This document shows, piece after piece, positions 1 through 9,200 of a stretch of DNA of 64,000 nucleotides; positions within the stretch are counted from its first letter, which is position 1, and every line of letters begins with the position of its first letter. Under the pieces are notes generated by a model. That model was given only the letters and a program-made list of their open reading frames with translations. It did not search any database and had not been told where the DNA came from. The stretch is from positions 62,001 to 126,000 of the forward strand of contig JAPNUO010000004.1 in assembly GCA_026627065.1 (NCBI GenBank), in the 5' to 3' direction. This DNA is from Bacillota bacterium (GTDB taxonomy: Bacteria > Bacillota > Sulfobacillia > Sulfobacillales > Sulfobacillaceae). The translations under genes were made by a program, and so were the position numbers.

Positions 1-321
1 CCCTCCCAGCAAATTGTAGACAGGCTGCTTGAGAAACTTTCCCCGGACGTCCCACAGAGCGATGTCAAACCCGCTGTAGGCGGCCGCCAAGAGGTTGCCG
101 GAGAGCTTGTAGTGCTGGGCCATGATACGTTCTTCCAGCCATTCGCCGGCAAAGGGGTCGGTTCCGAGCGCCTGCGGGCGAATAATCTCGCGGAGAACTT
201 CCGCAAGAATTTTGGGACGCATCGGGCTTGACTCGCCAAAGCCGACAATGCCTGCATCAGTTTCAACTTTGACGTAGAACTTTTTGGGGCTCAGATACCC
301 GACAACGTCGGTAATTTTCAT
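1..321 (-). CDS. Enolase-superfamily (mandelate racemase/muconate lactonizing) enzyme, N-terminal 107 residues
   Basis: The reading frame is open to the left edge, so only the N-terminal capping domain is visible. It begins MKITDVVGYLSPKKFYVKVE and contains GIVGFGESSP and the conserved SGFDIALWDVRGK segment, which is typical of mandelate racemase/muconate lactonizing enzymes just before the barrel domain. The metal ligands and catalytic residues lie outside the window, so the substrate cannot be judged. The gene is transcribed away from the importer genes that precede it, with a 28-bp gap after the ATPase gene, so it is probably the distal gene of the same operon. In a uronate island an acid-sugar dehydratase is the likeliest role, by inference. 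Confidence 0.8.
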   Translation of the reverse strand, partial: MKITDVVGYLSPKKFYVKVETDAGIVGFGESSPMRPKILAEVLREIIRPQALGTDPFAGEWLEERIMAQHYKLSGNLLAAAYSGFDIALWDVRGKFLKQPVYNLLGG

Positions 322-349
322 GAATATGCGGTCCTTTCTTCCCGATGCG

Positions 350-1306
350 CTATCCGGCCAGGTGGCAGGCTGCCACGTGGTCGGCACTCACCTCCACCAG
401 AGGGGGCGGCTCCGTCTTGCACTTGTCCACGGCAATGGGACATCGCGGGTGAAACGGGCAGCCGGGCGGGGGCGCCAGCGGCGAGGGCATCTCGCCAGGA
501 ATGGCCACAAATTTTCGCCGGGTGGCACTGCTTTTGGGAATGCGCAAAATGGAGTCGAACAGCAGCCGCGTATAGGGATGGCGGGGGTTGCGAAACAACT
601 CGCGCGCTGGCGCATGCTCGACGACCCGGCCGAGATAGAGCACCAGCACCGTGTCGCTGAGATGGCGCACCACGCCTAGGTTATGGGAAATAAAAATGTA
701 GCTGAGGCCCATGTCCTGTTGAAGGTCTTTGAGGAGTTTCACAATCTGGACTTGGATGGAGACATCCAAGGAGGAAATAGGCTCGTCGCAGACGATGAGG
801 CGAGGCCCCACCGACAACGCCCGGGCGATGCCGACCCGCTGCTGCTGGCCTCCCGAGAGCTCGAACGGAAATGCGTCGCGGACCGCAGGCGACAGCCCCA
901 CTTTTCTTAACGCCTCGTCGACCATTTCTTGACGCTCTTGTTTCGTGCCAATCTGCTGTACGATCAAGGCGTCTTCAATGGCCCGCCCTACCGTCATGTG
1001 GGGATTCAAGGAGGCCAAGGGATCCTGAAAAATGACCTGCATGTAACGGCGCTGCTTTCTCATGGCCTCTTGAGACAATTTGCCAAGGTCTTGGCCTTGA
1101 AAGAGCACGCGCCCCGCGTCGGCTTCGATGAGGCGCAGCACAATCCGCCCGAGGGTCGACTTGCCCGACCCGCTTTCCCCCACCAGGCCCAGGGTGGTGC
1201 CGGGCGGCAAGTCGAACGACACGTCTTCCACGGCGTGAAGCACACGTCGGCCGACCTTAAAGCGCTTGGACACATGTTCCACCGTAAGCAAAGCGTTATC
1301 CGGCAC
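350..1306 (-). CDS. Oligopeptide-type ABC transporter ATPase (DppF/OppF-like)
   Basis: This 318-residue ATPase energises the importer encoded upstream. Walker A is GESGSGKS near residue 43, the ABC signature is LSGGQQQR, and Walker B is LIVCDEP followed by an SSLDVSIQ D-loop. The C-terminal extension has the CPFHPRCP cysteine motif of the oligopeptide/dipeptide family. It is the second of two ATPases and overlaps the preceding ATPase gene by 11 bp. In uronate islands such family-5 importers can carry oligosaccharides rather than peptides; the neighbouring polygalacturonase suggests oligogalacturonides here, which is inference. Confidence 0.93.
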   Translation of the reverse strand: MPDNALLTVEHVSKRFKVGRRVLHAVEDVSFDLPPGTTLGLVGESGSGKSTLGRIVLRLIEADAGRVLFQGQDLGKLSQEAMRKQRRYMQVIFQDPLASLNPHMTVGRAIEDALIVQQIGTKQERQEMVDEALRKVGLSPAVRDAFPFELSGGQQQRVGIARALSVGPRLIVCDEPISSLDVSIQVQIVKLLKDLQQDMGLSYIFISHNLGVVRHLSDTVLVLYLGRVVEHAPARELFRNPRHPYTRLLFDSILRIPKSSATRRKFVAIPGEMPSPLAPPPGCPFHPRCPIAVDKCKTEPPPLVEVSADHVAACHLAG

Positions 1307-2285
1307 GACTCATCACCTCTTCTGCGCGATGGCACGCAATCCAGTGCTCGTTTTCAAAAAGGCGGAGCTGGGGCATTTCTGTTTGGCAGCGCGGCTGCGC
1401 CATGCTGCACCGAGGGGCAAACGGGCAGGCCTGAGGAAATTCCAATAACGGTTCTGCCGTGCCGGGGATGGGATGAAGCTCCCAGTCTTCGCTGTCGTCA
1501 GGCTCCAGCATCGAACCAAATAGCGCAATCGTGTACGGATGCGCGGGGTTGTGGAGAAACTCATCCAAGGGGGCGGTTTCCATAATTTTTCCGCCGTACA
1601 TGACGATGATGCGATCGCAGAAGTTGGTGGCCACGCCCAAGTCGTGCGTAATCATGATGATGCTCATCCTGCGCTCACGGCGCAATTTGTCCAGCAAGGC
1701 CAGAATCTGCATTTGCACGGTGACATCGAGCGCCGTGGTGGGCTCGTCGGCGATGAGCAGTTGTGGCTCGCAGGCGATGGCCATGGCGATCATGACGCGT
1801 TGGCGCATGCCGCCGGAAAACTCAAAGGGATAATTGCGAAAGCGCGCGGGAGGATCGGGGATGCCCACCTCGGCCAGAAGGTCGAGGGTGCGCTGGAATG
1901 CTTGTTTCATGGAGGCGTAATGATGCTCCAGCATGCCTTCCATGATTTGGTCGCCAATGCGCATGGTGGGATTGAGCCCCAGCATGGGATCTTGAAAAAC
2001 GACGCCAATATCGCGCCCGCGAATATCCTCCAGTTGGTGGCGGTTCAATTTGAGCAAATCGGCGCCTTGAAACCAGGCATGGCCGCCGGTCACCCGACCA
2101 TTGGCATCTAACAGTCCCAAAAGTGCCATCAGCGCTGTCGATTTGCCGGAGCCGCTTTCCCCGACGACGCCGACGGTTTCCCCTGGGGCAATGGAAAAGC
2201 TCACGTCATTGACGGCATAGACAATGCCGTCCGACCGCTGAAATTCTACCCGCAAATTTTCAACTTTTAGCAACGGATCGCTCAT
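1296..2285 (-). CDS. Oligopeptide-type ABC transporter ATPase (DppD/OppD-like)
   Basis: The 329-residue protein starts at the ATG at 2285 (MSDPLLKVENLR), preceded by AAGGAGGAAG; longer upstream frames have no such site. Walker A is GESGSGKS, the signature is FSGGMRQRV, Walker B is LLIADEPTTALD, and a CPFAPRC cysteine motif lies near the C-terminus. The start codon lies one base after the stop of the permease gene, so the two are translationally coupled. With the second ATPase it forms the heterodimeric motor typical of peptide/opine/nickel and oligosaccharide importers. Confidence 0.93.
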   Translation of the reverse strand: MSDPLLKVENLRVEFQRSDGIVYAVNDVSFSIAPGETVGVVGESGSGKSTALMALLGLLDANGRVTGGHAWFQGADLLKLNRHQLEDIRGRDIGVVFQDPMLGLNPTMRIGDQIMEGMLEHHYASMKQAFQRTLDLLAEVGIPDPPARFRNYPFEFSGGMRQRVMIAMAIACEPQLLIADEPTTALDVTVQMQILALLDKLRRERRMSIIMITHDLGVATNFCDRIIVMYGGKIMETAPLDEFLHNPAHPYTIALFGSMLEPDDSEDWELHPIPGTAEPLLEFPQACPFAPRCSMAQPRCQTEMPQLRLFENEHWIACHRAEEVMSRAG

Positions 2286-2286
2286 G

Positions 2287-3177
2287 TTATCTTCCTCCTT
2301 TGGGATCGAGCGCCTCTTGCAGACCCTCGGCCACGAAGAGGAACGATAACAGGGTGATGGCAAAAATGCCGGCGGGGAAGTACAGCAGCCAGGGGAACCC
2401 GAGCACGTTAGTGCCTGCTTGGGCAATCATGTTGCCGAAGCTAGGCAATGGCGGACGAAGGCCCATCCCTACGACGCTGAGTCCGGCCATCACGGTGAGG
2501 TCTCCGGGAATGCCGAAAGCCAAGGCGACGAGCATGCTATTTCGAACATTAGGCCAAAGGTAGGCTATCATGATGTGGCGCTGGGTGGACCCGAGGGCCC
2601 GGGCCGCCTCCACCATTTCGCCTTCGCGGAGTCTGAGGGTCAGTCCTCGGATCAGCCGCGCATAGCCGGCCCATCCGGTAATGCCGATGGCGAACATGAT
2701 GGGTGCCAGCCCTCGGCCAAACGTGGTGACCAGGATGAGGTCTAAAAAGTAAGTCGGAAAGGCATACATAAAGTCGACCAGGCGCATGACAATCTGGTCG
2801 GCGATGCCGCCTTTAAGGCCCGCCCACAGCCCCAGCGCCGCGCCCACCAAAAAGCTGATAAAGGTGGCGCCAAGCGCAATCTCAAGAGCGTTCTGCACGC
2901 TCCAGAGAATCTCGCTCAGCATGTCGTGGCCGACGCTGTCGGTTCCGAACGGATACTGCCACGACGGCGGTTGGTTGGCCGCTAAAAAGTTGGTGTAGGC
3001 GTAATTGTGAGGCGCGATCCAGGGGCCAATCACGCCGATGATAAAAAAGAGCACAACCCAGCCCAAGCCAAAGACCGCGAGCTTGTTGCGGCGGTATCGG
3101 GACCACCATCCGAAGCGCGGTCGTTTCGTCTTGCGCACAAGGCCGGCGGGCGGCGCCGCAAGAGTTTTTGCCGCCAT
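2287..3177 (-). CDS. Oligopeptide-type ABC transporter permease (DppC-like)
   Basis: This 296-residue inner-membrane permease has a basic cytoplasmic N-terminus, one early membrane span (LAVFGLGWVVLFFIIG) and the DppC-like NxLxxFGTDxxGHD-type segment PFGTDSVGHDMLSEI. The EAA loop reads VEAARALGSTQRHIM, where it contacts the ATPases. It is the third gene of the importer operon, 54 bp after the DppB-like permease and one base before the first ATPase. The substrate specificity cannot be read from the permease itself. Confidence 0.92.
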   Translation of the reverse strand: MAAKTLAAPPAGLVRKTKRPRFGWWSRYRRNKLAVFGLGWVVLFFIIGVIGPWIAPHNYAYTNFLAANQPPSWQYPFGTDSVGHDMLSEILWSVQNALEIALGATFISFLVGAALGLWAGLKGGIADQIVMRLVDFMYAFPTYFLDLILVTTFGRGLAPIMFAIGITGWAGYARLIRGLTLRLREGEMVEAARALGSTQRHIMIAYLWPNVRNSMLVALAFGIPGDLTVMAGLSVVGMGLRPPLPSFGNMIAQAGTNVLGFPWLLYFPAGIFAITLLSFLFVAEGLQEALDPKGGR

Positions 3178-3231
3178 GAATGCGTTTCACCCTTTCCTGA
3201 ATAAAGTGGCCGGATGGACCAAATCCCTGGC

Positions 3232-4197
3232 TCACCGTAACTTGACTCGCGGATCCAAGAGGCTGTACGTGATGTCGACAATCAAATTCATGAGCATCAC
3301 CATCAGGCTCAAAATGTACACCGAGGTTATGGCCAACGGAATATCGTCCGACGTAAAGGCGTTAGCCAGGAGGGTGCCGAGCCCAGGAATGGAAAAGATG
3401 TTCTCGACCCAGACGGTGCCGACCACCGTAAACGCAAAGGTTGGTCCCACCACGGTGATAAGGGCAGTCAGCGAGTTGCGAATGCCGTGGCGCCAAATAA
3501 TGTGCCAATAACGGATGCCCTTGGCTTCGGCGGTGCGAATGTATTCCTGGCGCAGTCCCTCGACCAAGCTGCTGCGCATATAGCGGGTAATCACGCCAAT
3601 GTTGCCTGCCGAGAGACACACGATGGGAAGTACCGCATCCGCCGGAGTGCCCCACCCGTTGACCGGAAGAATGCCGGAGATCCACACACCAAAGAGAAGC
3701 ACTGCGATGACCCCTAACACGTAAGAAGGGATTGCCTGACCGGTCATGGAGAGGGTGGTCAAGACCGAATCAATCCAGGTATTGCGCTTGACAGCGGCAA
3801 TGACGCCAAGCGGGATGCCGATAAGGAGGGCGAGCACAATCGATCCCCCAGCCAACAGTGCGCTGATGGGTAGCGCGGTCTTGAGCTGGGTAATGATGGG
3901 GACGGAAGGATTTTCAAAGGAGGTGCCGAAGTTGAACGTGAGCGAATGCCAGACATACGTTAACGTTTGCCTCCAGAGAGGCTGGTTTAAACCGTACTGC
4001 TTTTCAAACATCTGAAGATACTCTTGGTAGAGGTGCGGGTTTTGCAAGGCCAGTGTGCCCAGCCCCGATGCGATAGTGGCGGAGTTGAAAAAGCCGCCCG
4101 GCGCAAAGCGCATCATGATAAAGGAAATCGCCAGGATGGCCACCACTGTGATGAGAATCGTCAACAGGCGTTTGCCGATGAACAGGGCGAGGTTCAT
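3232..4197 (-). CDS. Oligopeptide-type ABC transporter permease (DppB-like)
   Basis: This 321-residue permease opens with the classic DppB N-terminus (IGKRLLTILITVVAILAISF) followed by a periplasmic loop of about 80 residues. It carries the EAA-like coupling motif RTAEAKGIRYWHII and ends with VDITYSLLDPRVKLR, a family hallmark. It pairs with the DppC-like permease to form the channel. It is the second gene of the operon, 121 bp after the binding protein; that gap contains no clear terminator. Confidence 0.93.
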   Translation of the reverse strand: MNLALFIGKRLLTILITVVAILAISFIMMRFAPGGFFNSATIASGLGTLALQNPHLYQEYLQMFEKQYGLNQPLWRQTLTYVWHSLTFNFGTSFENPSVPIITQLKTALPISALLAGGSIVLALLIGIPLGVIAAVKRNTWIDSVLTTLSMTGQAIPSYVLGVIAVLLFGVWISGILPVNGWGTPADAVLPIVCLSAGNIGVITRYMRSSLVEGLRQEYIRTAEAKGIRYWHIIWRHGIRNSLTALITVVGPTFAFTVVGTVWVENIFSIPGLGTLLANAFTSDDIPLAITSVYILSLMVMLMNLIVDITYSLLDPRVKLR

Positions 4198-4318
4198 AGA
4201 GCCCTCCCTTCCAGAGATTCTGCCTCTCTAAAAAAGAGAAAAACACATGGGACGGCGGCCGCCAAATTGCGAGAGGAAATCCATCCGCAACTTGACGACC
4301 GCGTCGCCAGTTCAGGCA

Positions 4319-6340
4319 CTACTTAATCTTCATGTACTGTAAGTCGTTCCACCACGTCCAGCCAAACGGGTTGGCCACCACGTTGGTAATGTTGGGCTTC
4401 ACCAAGTACACGGAGTCACTGTAGAAGAGCGGAATGTCCCACCCTTCCTTCATGACAGTGTTGGCGATGTCGGCTGCCAGTTTGTCGGCTTCGGTCGACG
4501 ACGAGGTAATCTGCATGAGGTCGTTTTCCATGTTCAGGTTGTAAAGCACGCTGCCCTCATGCTCGTCGGTGTACACTTGGGCATTTAAGCCGTAAGAGGC
4601 GTTGCCGTTGCCCAAGCTGTAGGTGCCCACGAACTCCCACGCAGTGACCCAGGCTTGGTGCTTGGCTGCTGGCGTCTTCGCGTCCTTCCAATCCTTGACC
4701 AGGCCGTCCCAGATGTCAATGAGGGGCGGACCGGAATTGGCGATGTACTCTTGATACCACTTAGGCTGCTTCGCGTTCCAGGCGTTGAGGAAGGCAATGT
4801 CCTTCATCGCTGCCTGCTCCAGCGGCTTCCACTGCGAGAAGCTGACGCCCATCGAGGGGTCGTTGGGGTTGCCAAATTCCTTGACGTCGCGCGGGTCGTA
4901 GTTGTAGAAGTACCAGTCTTTTGCGTATTCGCGGAAGGCAAGATCACCCAGCGCGCCATCGTAATGGATCAGCTGGTTGGCCTTAAGCGGCAGGTACTGG
5001 GAGTCGATCCAACTGGCGTTTCCATAGCCGATCACGTACCCGGGCTTCACGCCAGGCTCAAGGCCGTTGTAGACGATGTCGTTGTCCAGGGTTTGGGCGA
5101 TGGGGTCAATCTTGAAGTTAATGCCAAGCTCCTGCTTGAACTCCTGGGCCAGGGCTTCCGCTAAGGAGACCTGCGCTGGGTTTTGGGCTTGAGTCTGGGT
5201 GTACAAGACCAACGTCGGAATGCCCTTTCCATTCGGGTATCCGGCTTCCGCCAGAAGCTTCCGCGCCTTGGCGACGTTATACGGCAAGCCATGCTCGTAC
5301 TGCGCGGGAGCCCATCCGGGCGTGCCGAAGACGTTGGTTGCACCCGCCATGCCGTATTCCACGTCGTTGACTAAAGGTGCGCGGTTAATAGCCATGGCAA
5401 TGGCTTGGCGCACTTTTTCGTTGTCAAGCGGTGAAGGGATCGGCGAACGATCCCATTCCAGGGTCGTGACAGCGTACTGAGGCGCCAGGTGCACCTGCGA
5501 CTTCAGGGACGGGTGATCCAAGATGTAACGATAGTCGGAAGGATTGGTGATCCAGGCCAAATCCAAGGCGCCTGAGAGGTAGTCCTCCACCGGCGTGGTG
5601 GGCGACGGCACGATGGTGATTTGGTCGACGTTCCCCACGGGCCCGTTGTAGTACTTGTTCCGCGTCAGCACGATGTCACCGTTGGGCGTGAAGGACTTGA
5701 CCACATACGGGCCATCCCCGACAAAGTACTGCGGGTAGAACCAATTGGTGGGGTGGGCTTTCACGACCGGCGGGTACAGCGGCATCGAGCCGGCTGACGC
5801 CAGAATGCCGAGGATGTTGTGCGGGCTCTGCAGGGTAATTTGAAGTTCATAAGGGTTGATGACTTTGAGCCCGACGGCCGAGGCCGGAAGCTCGCCGGCG
5901 TGATATTGGCCTTCATTCTTGACGTAGGTCATCACACCTTGCCAAATGGCTCCAGTGGTGTCTTGCGGCGAGGCAAGGCGCATCCAGGCGTAATAAAAGT
6001 CTTGGGCGGTGACAGGCTGGCCGTTGGACCAGCGGGCGTTGTGGCGGAGATAGAAGGTCCACACCAAGCCGCCGTCCGACACCTTGTACGATTTCGCCAG
6101 CACGGGAATCAACTGGTTGTGGGTGTTGTATCCGTAAAGTCCTTCCAGAATAACGCCCTGGTCAAGCTGTACCTCTACGCCGTTCTGGGACGGATCCAAG
6201 GTGGACATCGGCGGCATCGGCACGGTGACCGACGTCGCGGCAGCGCTGGCTGATTGCGGCAACCCGACGGCACTTAATCCCATCGCTGCCGCTGCCATGA
6301 GCGCTGTGGAAGCCCACGACATGATCTTCAGCTTCTTCAT
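4319..6340 (-). CDS. Family-5 extracellular solute-binding protein
   Basis: This 673-residue precursor has a signal peptide (MKKLKIMSWASTALMAAAAM, then an alanine-rich region) and family-5 binding-protein features: LDPSQNGVEVQLDQGVILEG, the WTFYLRHNARWSNGQPVTAQDF block and a long C-terminal lobe. Family-5 proteins bind oligopeptides, nickel or, in several thermophiles, oligosaccharides. It heads the importer operon. Its promoter (6627-6654, reverse strand) is flanked by two copies of the island operator, which ties it to uronate regulation and favours a pectin-derived oligosaccharide as ligand. The ligand assignment is inference. Confidence 0.92.
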   Translation of the reverse strand: MKKLKIMSWASTALMAAAAMGLSAVGLPQSASAAATSVTVPMPPMSTLDPSQNGVEVQLDQGVILEGLYGYNTHNQLIPVLAKSYKVSDGGLVWTFYLRHNARWSNGQPVTAQDFYYAWMRLASPQDTTGAIWQGVMTYVKNEGQYHAGELPASAVGLKVINPYELQITLQSPHNILGILASAGSMPLYPPVVKAHPTNWFYPQYFVGDGPYVVKSFTPNGDIVLTRNKYYNGPVGNVDQITIVPSPTTPVEDYLSGALDLAWITNPSDYRYILDHPSLKSQVHLAPQYAVTTLEWDRSPIPSPLDNEKVRQAIAMAINRAPLVNDVEYGMAGATNVFGTPGWAPAQYEHGLPYNVAKARKLLAEAGYPNGKGIPTLVLYTQTQAQNPAQVSLAEALAQEFKQELGINFKIDPIAQTLDNDIVYNGLEPGVKPGYVIGYGNASWIDSQYLPLKANQLIHYDGALGDLAFREYAKDWYFYNYDPRDVKEFGNPNDPSMGVSFSQWKPLEQAAMKDIAFLNAWNAKQPKWYQEYIANSGPPLIDIWDGLVKDWKDAKTPAAKHQAWVTAWEFVGTYSLGNGNASYGLNAQVYTDEHEGSVLYNLNMENDLMQITSSSTEADKLAADIANTVMKEGWDIPLFYSDSVYLVKPNITNVVANPFGWTWWNDLQYMKIK

Positions 6341-6551
6341 AAGGACTTTTGCTAACCTCCTCTTGGTTGAAACAATATTTTACGAGGTTCCCGCATTTTA
6401 CGCCAGAATAGTTAAACAACTTCTCCAATGGAATTCACTAATTCCCGTGCCGCCGTGAGCTGGAGCGGGTAGAGCCATAGGCCCAGATTGAGAAGCAACG
6501 ACGGCATGTTGTAACGCGCTGGTTGCGGTTCTTGGCGGTCTTAGAAGGGTT

Positions 6552-6563
6552 GATCACCTCCTT
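6552..6563 (-). promoter_or_regulatory. Perfect SD-like 12-mer in the importer leader with no start codon after it
   Basis: On the reverse strand this reads AAGGAGGTGATC, fully complementary to the usual 16S rRNA 3' end. No ATG, GTG or TTG lies at a normal distance; the next ATG opens a 31-codon frame about 45 bases further on (MPSLLLNLGLWLYPLQ...). It sits in the roughly 280-base untranslated leader of the binding-protein gene. It may be a ribosome-holding element, a relic of a lost leader gene, or chance. Confidence 0.35.
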
Positions 6564-6604
6564 AATGAGGCCATAGGGAATGCTAAATGTTACCAAAAGT
6601 CTCT

Positions 6605-6621
6605 AATTACAACGTTGTTAT
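6605..6621. promoter_or_regulatory. LacI-type operator, importer promoter (+1 region)
   Basis: The site AATTACAACGTTGTTAT is identical over 17 bp to the site at 8080-8096. Its core CAACGTTG is palindromic with the central CpG typical of LacI-family operators. It covers the predicted transcription start of the reverse-strand importer promoter, a position expected for repression. Confidence 0.75.
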
Positions 6622-6626
6622 GCATA

Positions 6627-6654
6627 ACTATAGCATTAGACAGAGTTTTGTAAA
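6627..6654 (-). promoter_or_regulatory. Predicted promoter of the ABC importer operon
   Basis: Read on the reverse strand there is a -35 TTTACA (6649-6654), a 16-bp spacer and a -10 TATAGT (6627-6632). Transcription would start near 6620 and give a leader of about 280 bases. Operators lie immediately on both sides (6605-6621 and 6654-6670). The 6341-6749 interval holds this promoter, its operators and the leader, and I see no gene in it. Confidence 0.6.
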
Positions 6655-6670
6655 TACCAACGTTAGAATT
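6654..6670. promoter_or_regulatory. Second LacI-type operator at importer promoter
   Basis: ATACCAACGTTAGAATT matches the reverse complement of the 8080-8096 operator at 14 of 17 positions. It abuts the -35 box. Its centre is 49 bp from the first operator, so looping or cooperative binding by a tetramer or two dimers is possible. Confidence 0.5.
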
Positions 6671-6749
6671 TTCCCGAGTCGCGGCATAATATAAGTGATG
6701 CGGAATTTGTGCGACAAATCGAGGCAGCATATCGTGACTCAAAACGCGA

Positions 6750-8045
6750 TTACCCATGAGTTTTATTAACCTCCACGTTATTATCCTCCCCTTCCACCAA
6801 CAGTGTCACGTTTTCAAAGGACAAGTGGCGCACGTTGTCTCCGATCATTCCGCGCTGTAAATGGTCAAAATGAATATCCTTAAATCGAACGTCGGAGATG
6901 GGCATGTCTTCCAGTCCGTAGAGTGCGATGCCCGTTTGGGCCTTTCGACCCCGGATATTGACAAAGGTGATGCGGGTGAAGAGCGGTGCGCTGTGCGATC
7001 GCGGAGGTACGGTGGAGGCGTCGTAAAAGGCCGTGATCGTCAGTCCTTCGCGTTCGATGTTGTCCATCTGGATATCCGAGATGTTGACGTCTTCGACGAT
7101 CCCCCCGCGCCCGCGTATGGATTTCAGGCGAATGCCGCGCTCTAGATCGCGGAAGGTGCATTGGCTGACGTGGATATCCTTGACGCCGCCGGACATTCCG
7201 CTGCCAATGGCGATGCCAGCATGTCCGTTAACCATTTTGCAGCGTTGAATGTAGATATGTTCCGAGGGGCGGTTGACCCGCCATCCGTCTTCGTTCATGC
7301 CCGAATTGATGGCAATGCAGTCGTCGCCGGTGGAAAACTCGCAGTCCTCAATCCACACGTTGCGGCAAGAGTCGGGGTTGATGCCATCCGTATTGGGCCC
7401 GCGGGTGTGAATGACGACATTGCGTATGAGCACGTTTTCGCAGTAAACCGGATGAATAGTCCATTGGGGGCCGTCTCGGAACGTCACTCCGTCGATAAGG
7501 ATGTTGGCACAGTCCACAAACTGGAGAAGAGGCGGGCGCAGTCCGCCCACGATGCCGAATCGGCGCTCGGCGACGGGAATTCCCATGGCCTCGGCATCGT
7601 AAAGCTTGTGGGCTGCTTCTCCCTGGGTTTGCTTCCACGGCCACCAAGCGGCGCCGTTCCCGCGGATCTCGCCCTGGCCGGTAATGGCCAGTTGGCTAGC
7701 CTGGTAGGCGTAAATAAGCGGGCTGTAATTGTAGCATTCGACGCCCTCCCAGCGCGTAAACACCAAGGGCAGATAGCGTTCGAACGCGGTATCGAAATCA
7801 ATTACGGCGCCCGCTTCGAGGTGAAGTCGGACGTTGCTCTTAAGGTGGATGGGGCCGGTATGCCAAATGCCTTGAGGCACCACGACGGTGCCGCCGCCGC
7901 GGTCGAAACAGTATTGGATGGCTTCGCGGAACACTTCAGTGTTGTCAAAATGCCCGTCGCCCAGGCCACCGGCATCGGCAAGCGACATGTTGACCGACGT
8001 GGGGTGAAGCGGGAGCTCGCCCAGAAATGCGGGAGTCAAAGACAC
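6750..8045 (-). CDS. GH28 polygalacturonase-like glycoside hydrolase
   Basis: This 431-residue protein uses a GTG start at 8045 preceded by GAGGTG. Glycoside hydrolase family 28 motifs appear in order: NTDGINPDS (NTD), STGDDCIAI (DD), HAGIAIGSG (in place of GHG) and GIRLKSI (RIK-like). The repeated short strands fit a right-handed beta-helix. No signal peptide is seen, so it probably acts in the cytoplasm on imported oligogalacturonides or rhamnogalacturonides as an exo-enzyme. The gene is divergent from the aldo/keto reductase, and the 106-bp spacer holds a perfect copy of the operator. Confidence 0.9.
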   Translation of the reverse strand: MSLTPAFLGELPLHPTSVNMSLADAGGLGDGHFDNTEVFREAIQYCFDRGGGTVVVPQGIWHTGPIHLKSNVRLHLEAGAVIDFDTAFERYLPLVFTRWEGVECYNYSPLIYAYQASQLAITGQGEIRGNGAAWWPWKQTQGEAAHKLYDAEAMGIPVAERRFGIVGGLRPPLLQFVDCANILIDGVTFRDGPQWTIHPVYCENVLIRNVVIHTRGPNTDGINPDSCRNVWIEDCEFSTGDDCIAINSGMNEDGWRVNRPSEHIYIQRCKMVNGHAGIAIGSGMSGGVKDIHVSQCTFRDLERGIRLKSIRGRGGIVEDVNISDIQMDNIEREGLTITAFYDASTVPPRSHSAPLFTRITFVNIRGRKAQTGIALYGLEDMPISDVRFKDIHFDHLQRGMIGDNVRHLSFENVTLLVEGEDNNVEVNKTHG

Positions 8046-8079
8046 AAACGCGCACCTCGTTTCCTTCTGCTAGTTGCCA

Positions 8080-8096
8080 AATTACAACGTTGTTAT
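8080..8096. promoter_or_regulatory. LacI-type operator in the divergent GH28/aldo-keto reductase spacer
   Basis: AATTACAACGTTGTTAT is an exact 17-bp repeat of the site at 6605-6621. It lies 35 bp upstream of the GH28 start and 56 bp upstream of the reductase start, so one bound repressor could control both genes. Confidence 0.75.
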
Positions 8097-8151
8097 CATA
8101 ATATAACGAAAGTCGGGTGTCATAGAAAGGGTTTCGCAAAGGAATGAGAAT

Positions 8152-9081
8152 GTGATGGAATATGTGGCCATGGCCAATGGTCTGAAGGTTTCACGAATCA
8201 CGCTGGGATGCTGGGAAATGGGGGGCGGGCCGTGGGAAAAACTGTCGGACGAGAATAACATCCGGGTGATTCGAGACGCGCTGGCCCAAGGCATAACGAG
8301 TTTTGACACCGCAGAAGGCTACGGCCAAGGGCATTCGGAATCGGTTTTGGGAGAGGCGTTGACGGGGCAGCGTGCCCAGTGCGTGGTGGCGACCAAGGTG
8401 TCTAAGGCGCACTTGCGCGCCGATGATCTTAGGCGGTCGCTTGAACAGAGTCTCAAGCGTCTTCGGACCGACTTCGTCGACATCTATTATGTGCACTGGC
8501 CCAATGAGGAGATTCCCTTTGAAGAGACCTTTAGCGCCCTCAGTCGCGCACATCAGGAAGGGTTGGTGCGCGCCATTGGCGTCTCCAATTTTTCGGTGCG
8601 CCAGCTGGAAGAGGCGCGCCGGTACGCGCCAGTCTCCGTCATTCAGTTGGAATACAGCCTGTTGTGCCGCGCCATCGAAGAGGACATGATCCCGTACTGC
8701 CTGGCTCATGGGATCGGCTTGATGACCTATAGTTCCCTGGCTAAAGGGATTTTAAGCGGACGGTTTCATCCCGAGGGCGGAATCCCGGTGGTACCTACCG
8801 ATTTTCGGCGCGAACGGCGTTTATTTTCTCCTGCCCATCTTGAGGCCGAGCGCCCCTTGATTGATGTGCTGCGGAAGATCGCCGGGCGTCGTGGAGTGCA
8901 GCCGGCCATGGTGGCCCTCCGCTGGCTGCTGGATCAGCCTGGCGTGACCTCCGCCATCGTCGGATCCCAAAATATGGATCACGTGCAGGAAAATATTGCG
9001 GCGCTGGATTTGACCCTGACTCAAGAAGAACGCGATGAACTGGACAAGGCCAGCCGCCAGGCGTTATCCGCCATCGGTTGA
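8152..9081 (+). CDS. Aldo/keto reductase
   Basis: This 309-residue TIM-barrel NAD(P)H-dependent oxidoreductase shows the catalytic tetrad region: Asp and Tyr in FDTAEGYGQG, Lys in VVATKVSK and His in YYVHWPN. The C-terminal cofactor-binding part reads SAIVGSQNMDHVQENIAAL. The start is GTG at 8152 or ATG at 8155, both after AAGGAATGAGA. Placement next to the polygalacturonase and under the same operator suggests reduction of a uronate or sugar aldehyde, as D-galacturonate reductases do, but the sequence alone does not fix the substrate. Confidence 0.9.
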   Translation: MMEYVAMANGLKVSRITLGCWEMGGGPWEKLSDENNIRVIRDALAQGITSFDTAEGYGQGHSESVLGEALTGQRAQCVVATKVSKAHLRADDLRRSLEQSLKRLRTDFVDIYYVHWPNEEIPFEETFSALSRAHQEGLVRAIGVSNFSVRQLEEARRYAPVSVIQLEYSLLCRAIEEDMIPYCLAHGIGLMTYSSLAKGILSGRFHPEGGIPVVPTDFRRERRLFSPAHLEAERPLIDVLRKIAGRRGVQPAMVALRWLLDQPGVTSAIVGSQNMDHVQENIAALDLTLTQEERDELDKASRQALSAIG

Positions 9082-9110
9082 TTTCCGCGCTTTTTCTGCG
9101 ACTGACAACT

Positions 9111-9127
9111 GTTTCAACATTGTAATT
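9111..9127. promoter_or_regulatory. Degenerate operator upstream of the LacI-type regulator gene
   Basis: GTTTCAACATTGTAATT matches the reverse complement of the 8080-8096 operator at 13 of 17 positions and lies about 75 bp before the regulator start. This suggests autoregulation. Confidence 0.45.
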
Positions 9128-9200
9128 TACTTAATCAAAGGTTACCATACGGCATAGGAACTTTCTCAGTATTGAGTGGAGATAGGCGCGGGAGATAGCG

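Noticed and set aside
6541..6570. 16S rRNA 3' end on the forward strand (GATCACCTCCTT)
   Set aside because: Only these twelve bases match; no upstream rRNA sequence is present. It is better read as an SD-like site on the other strand.
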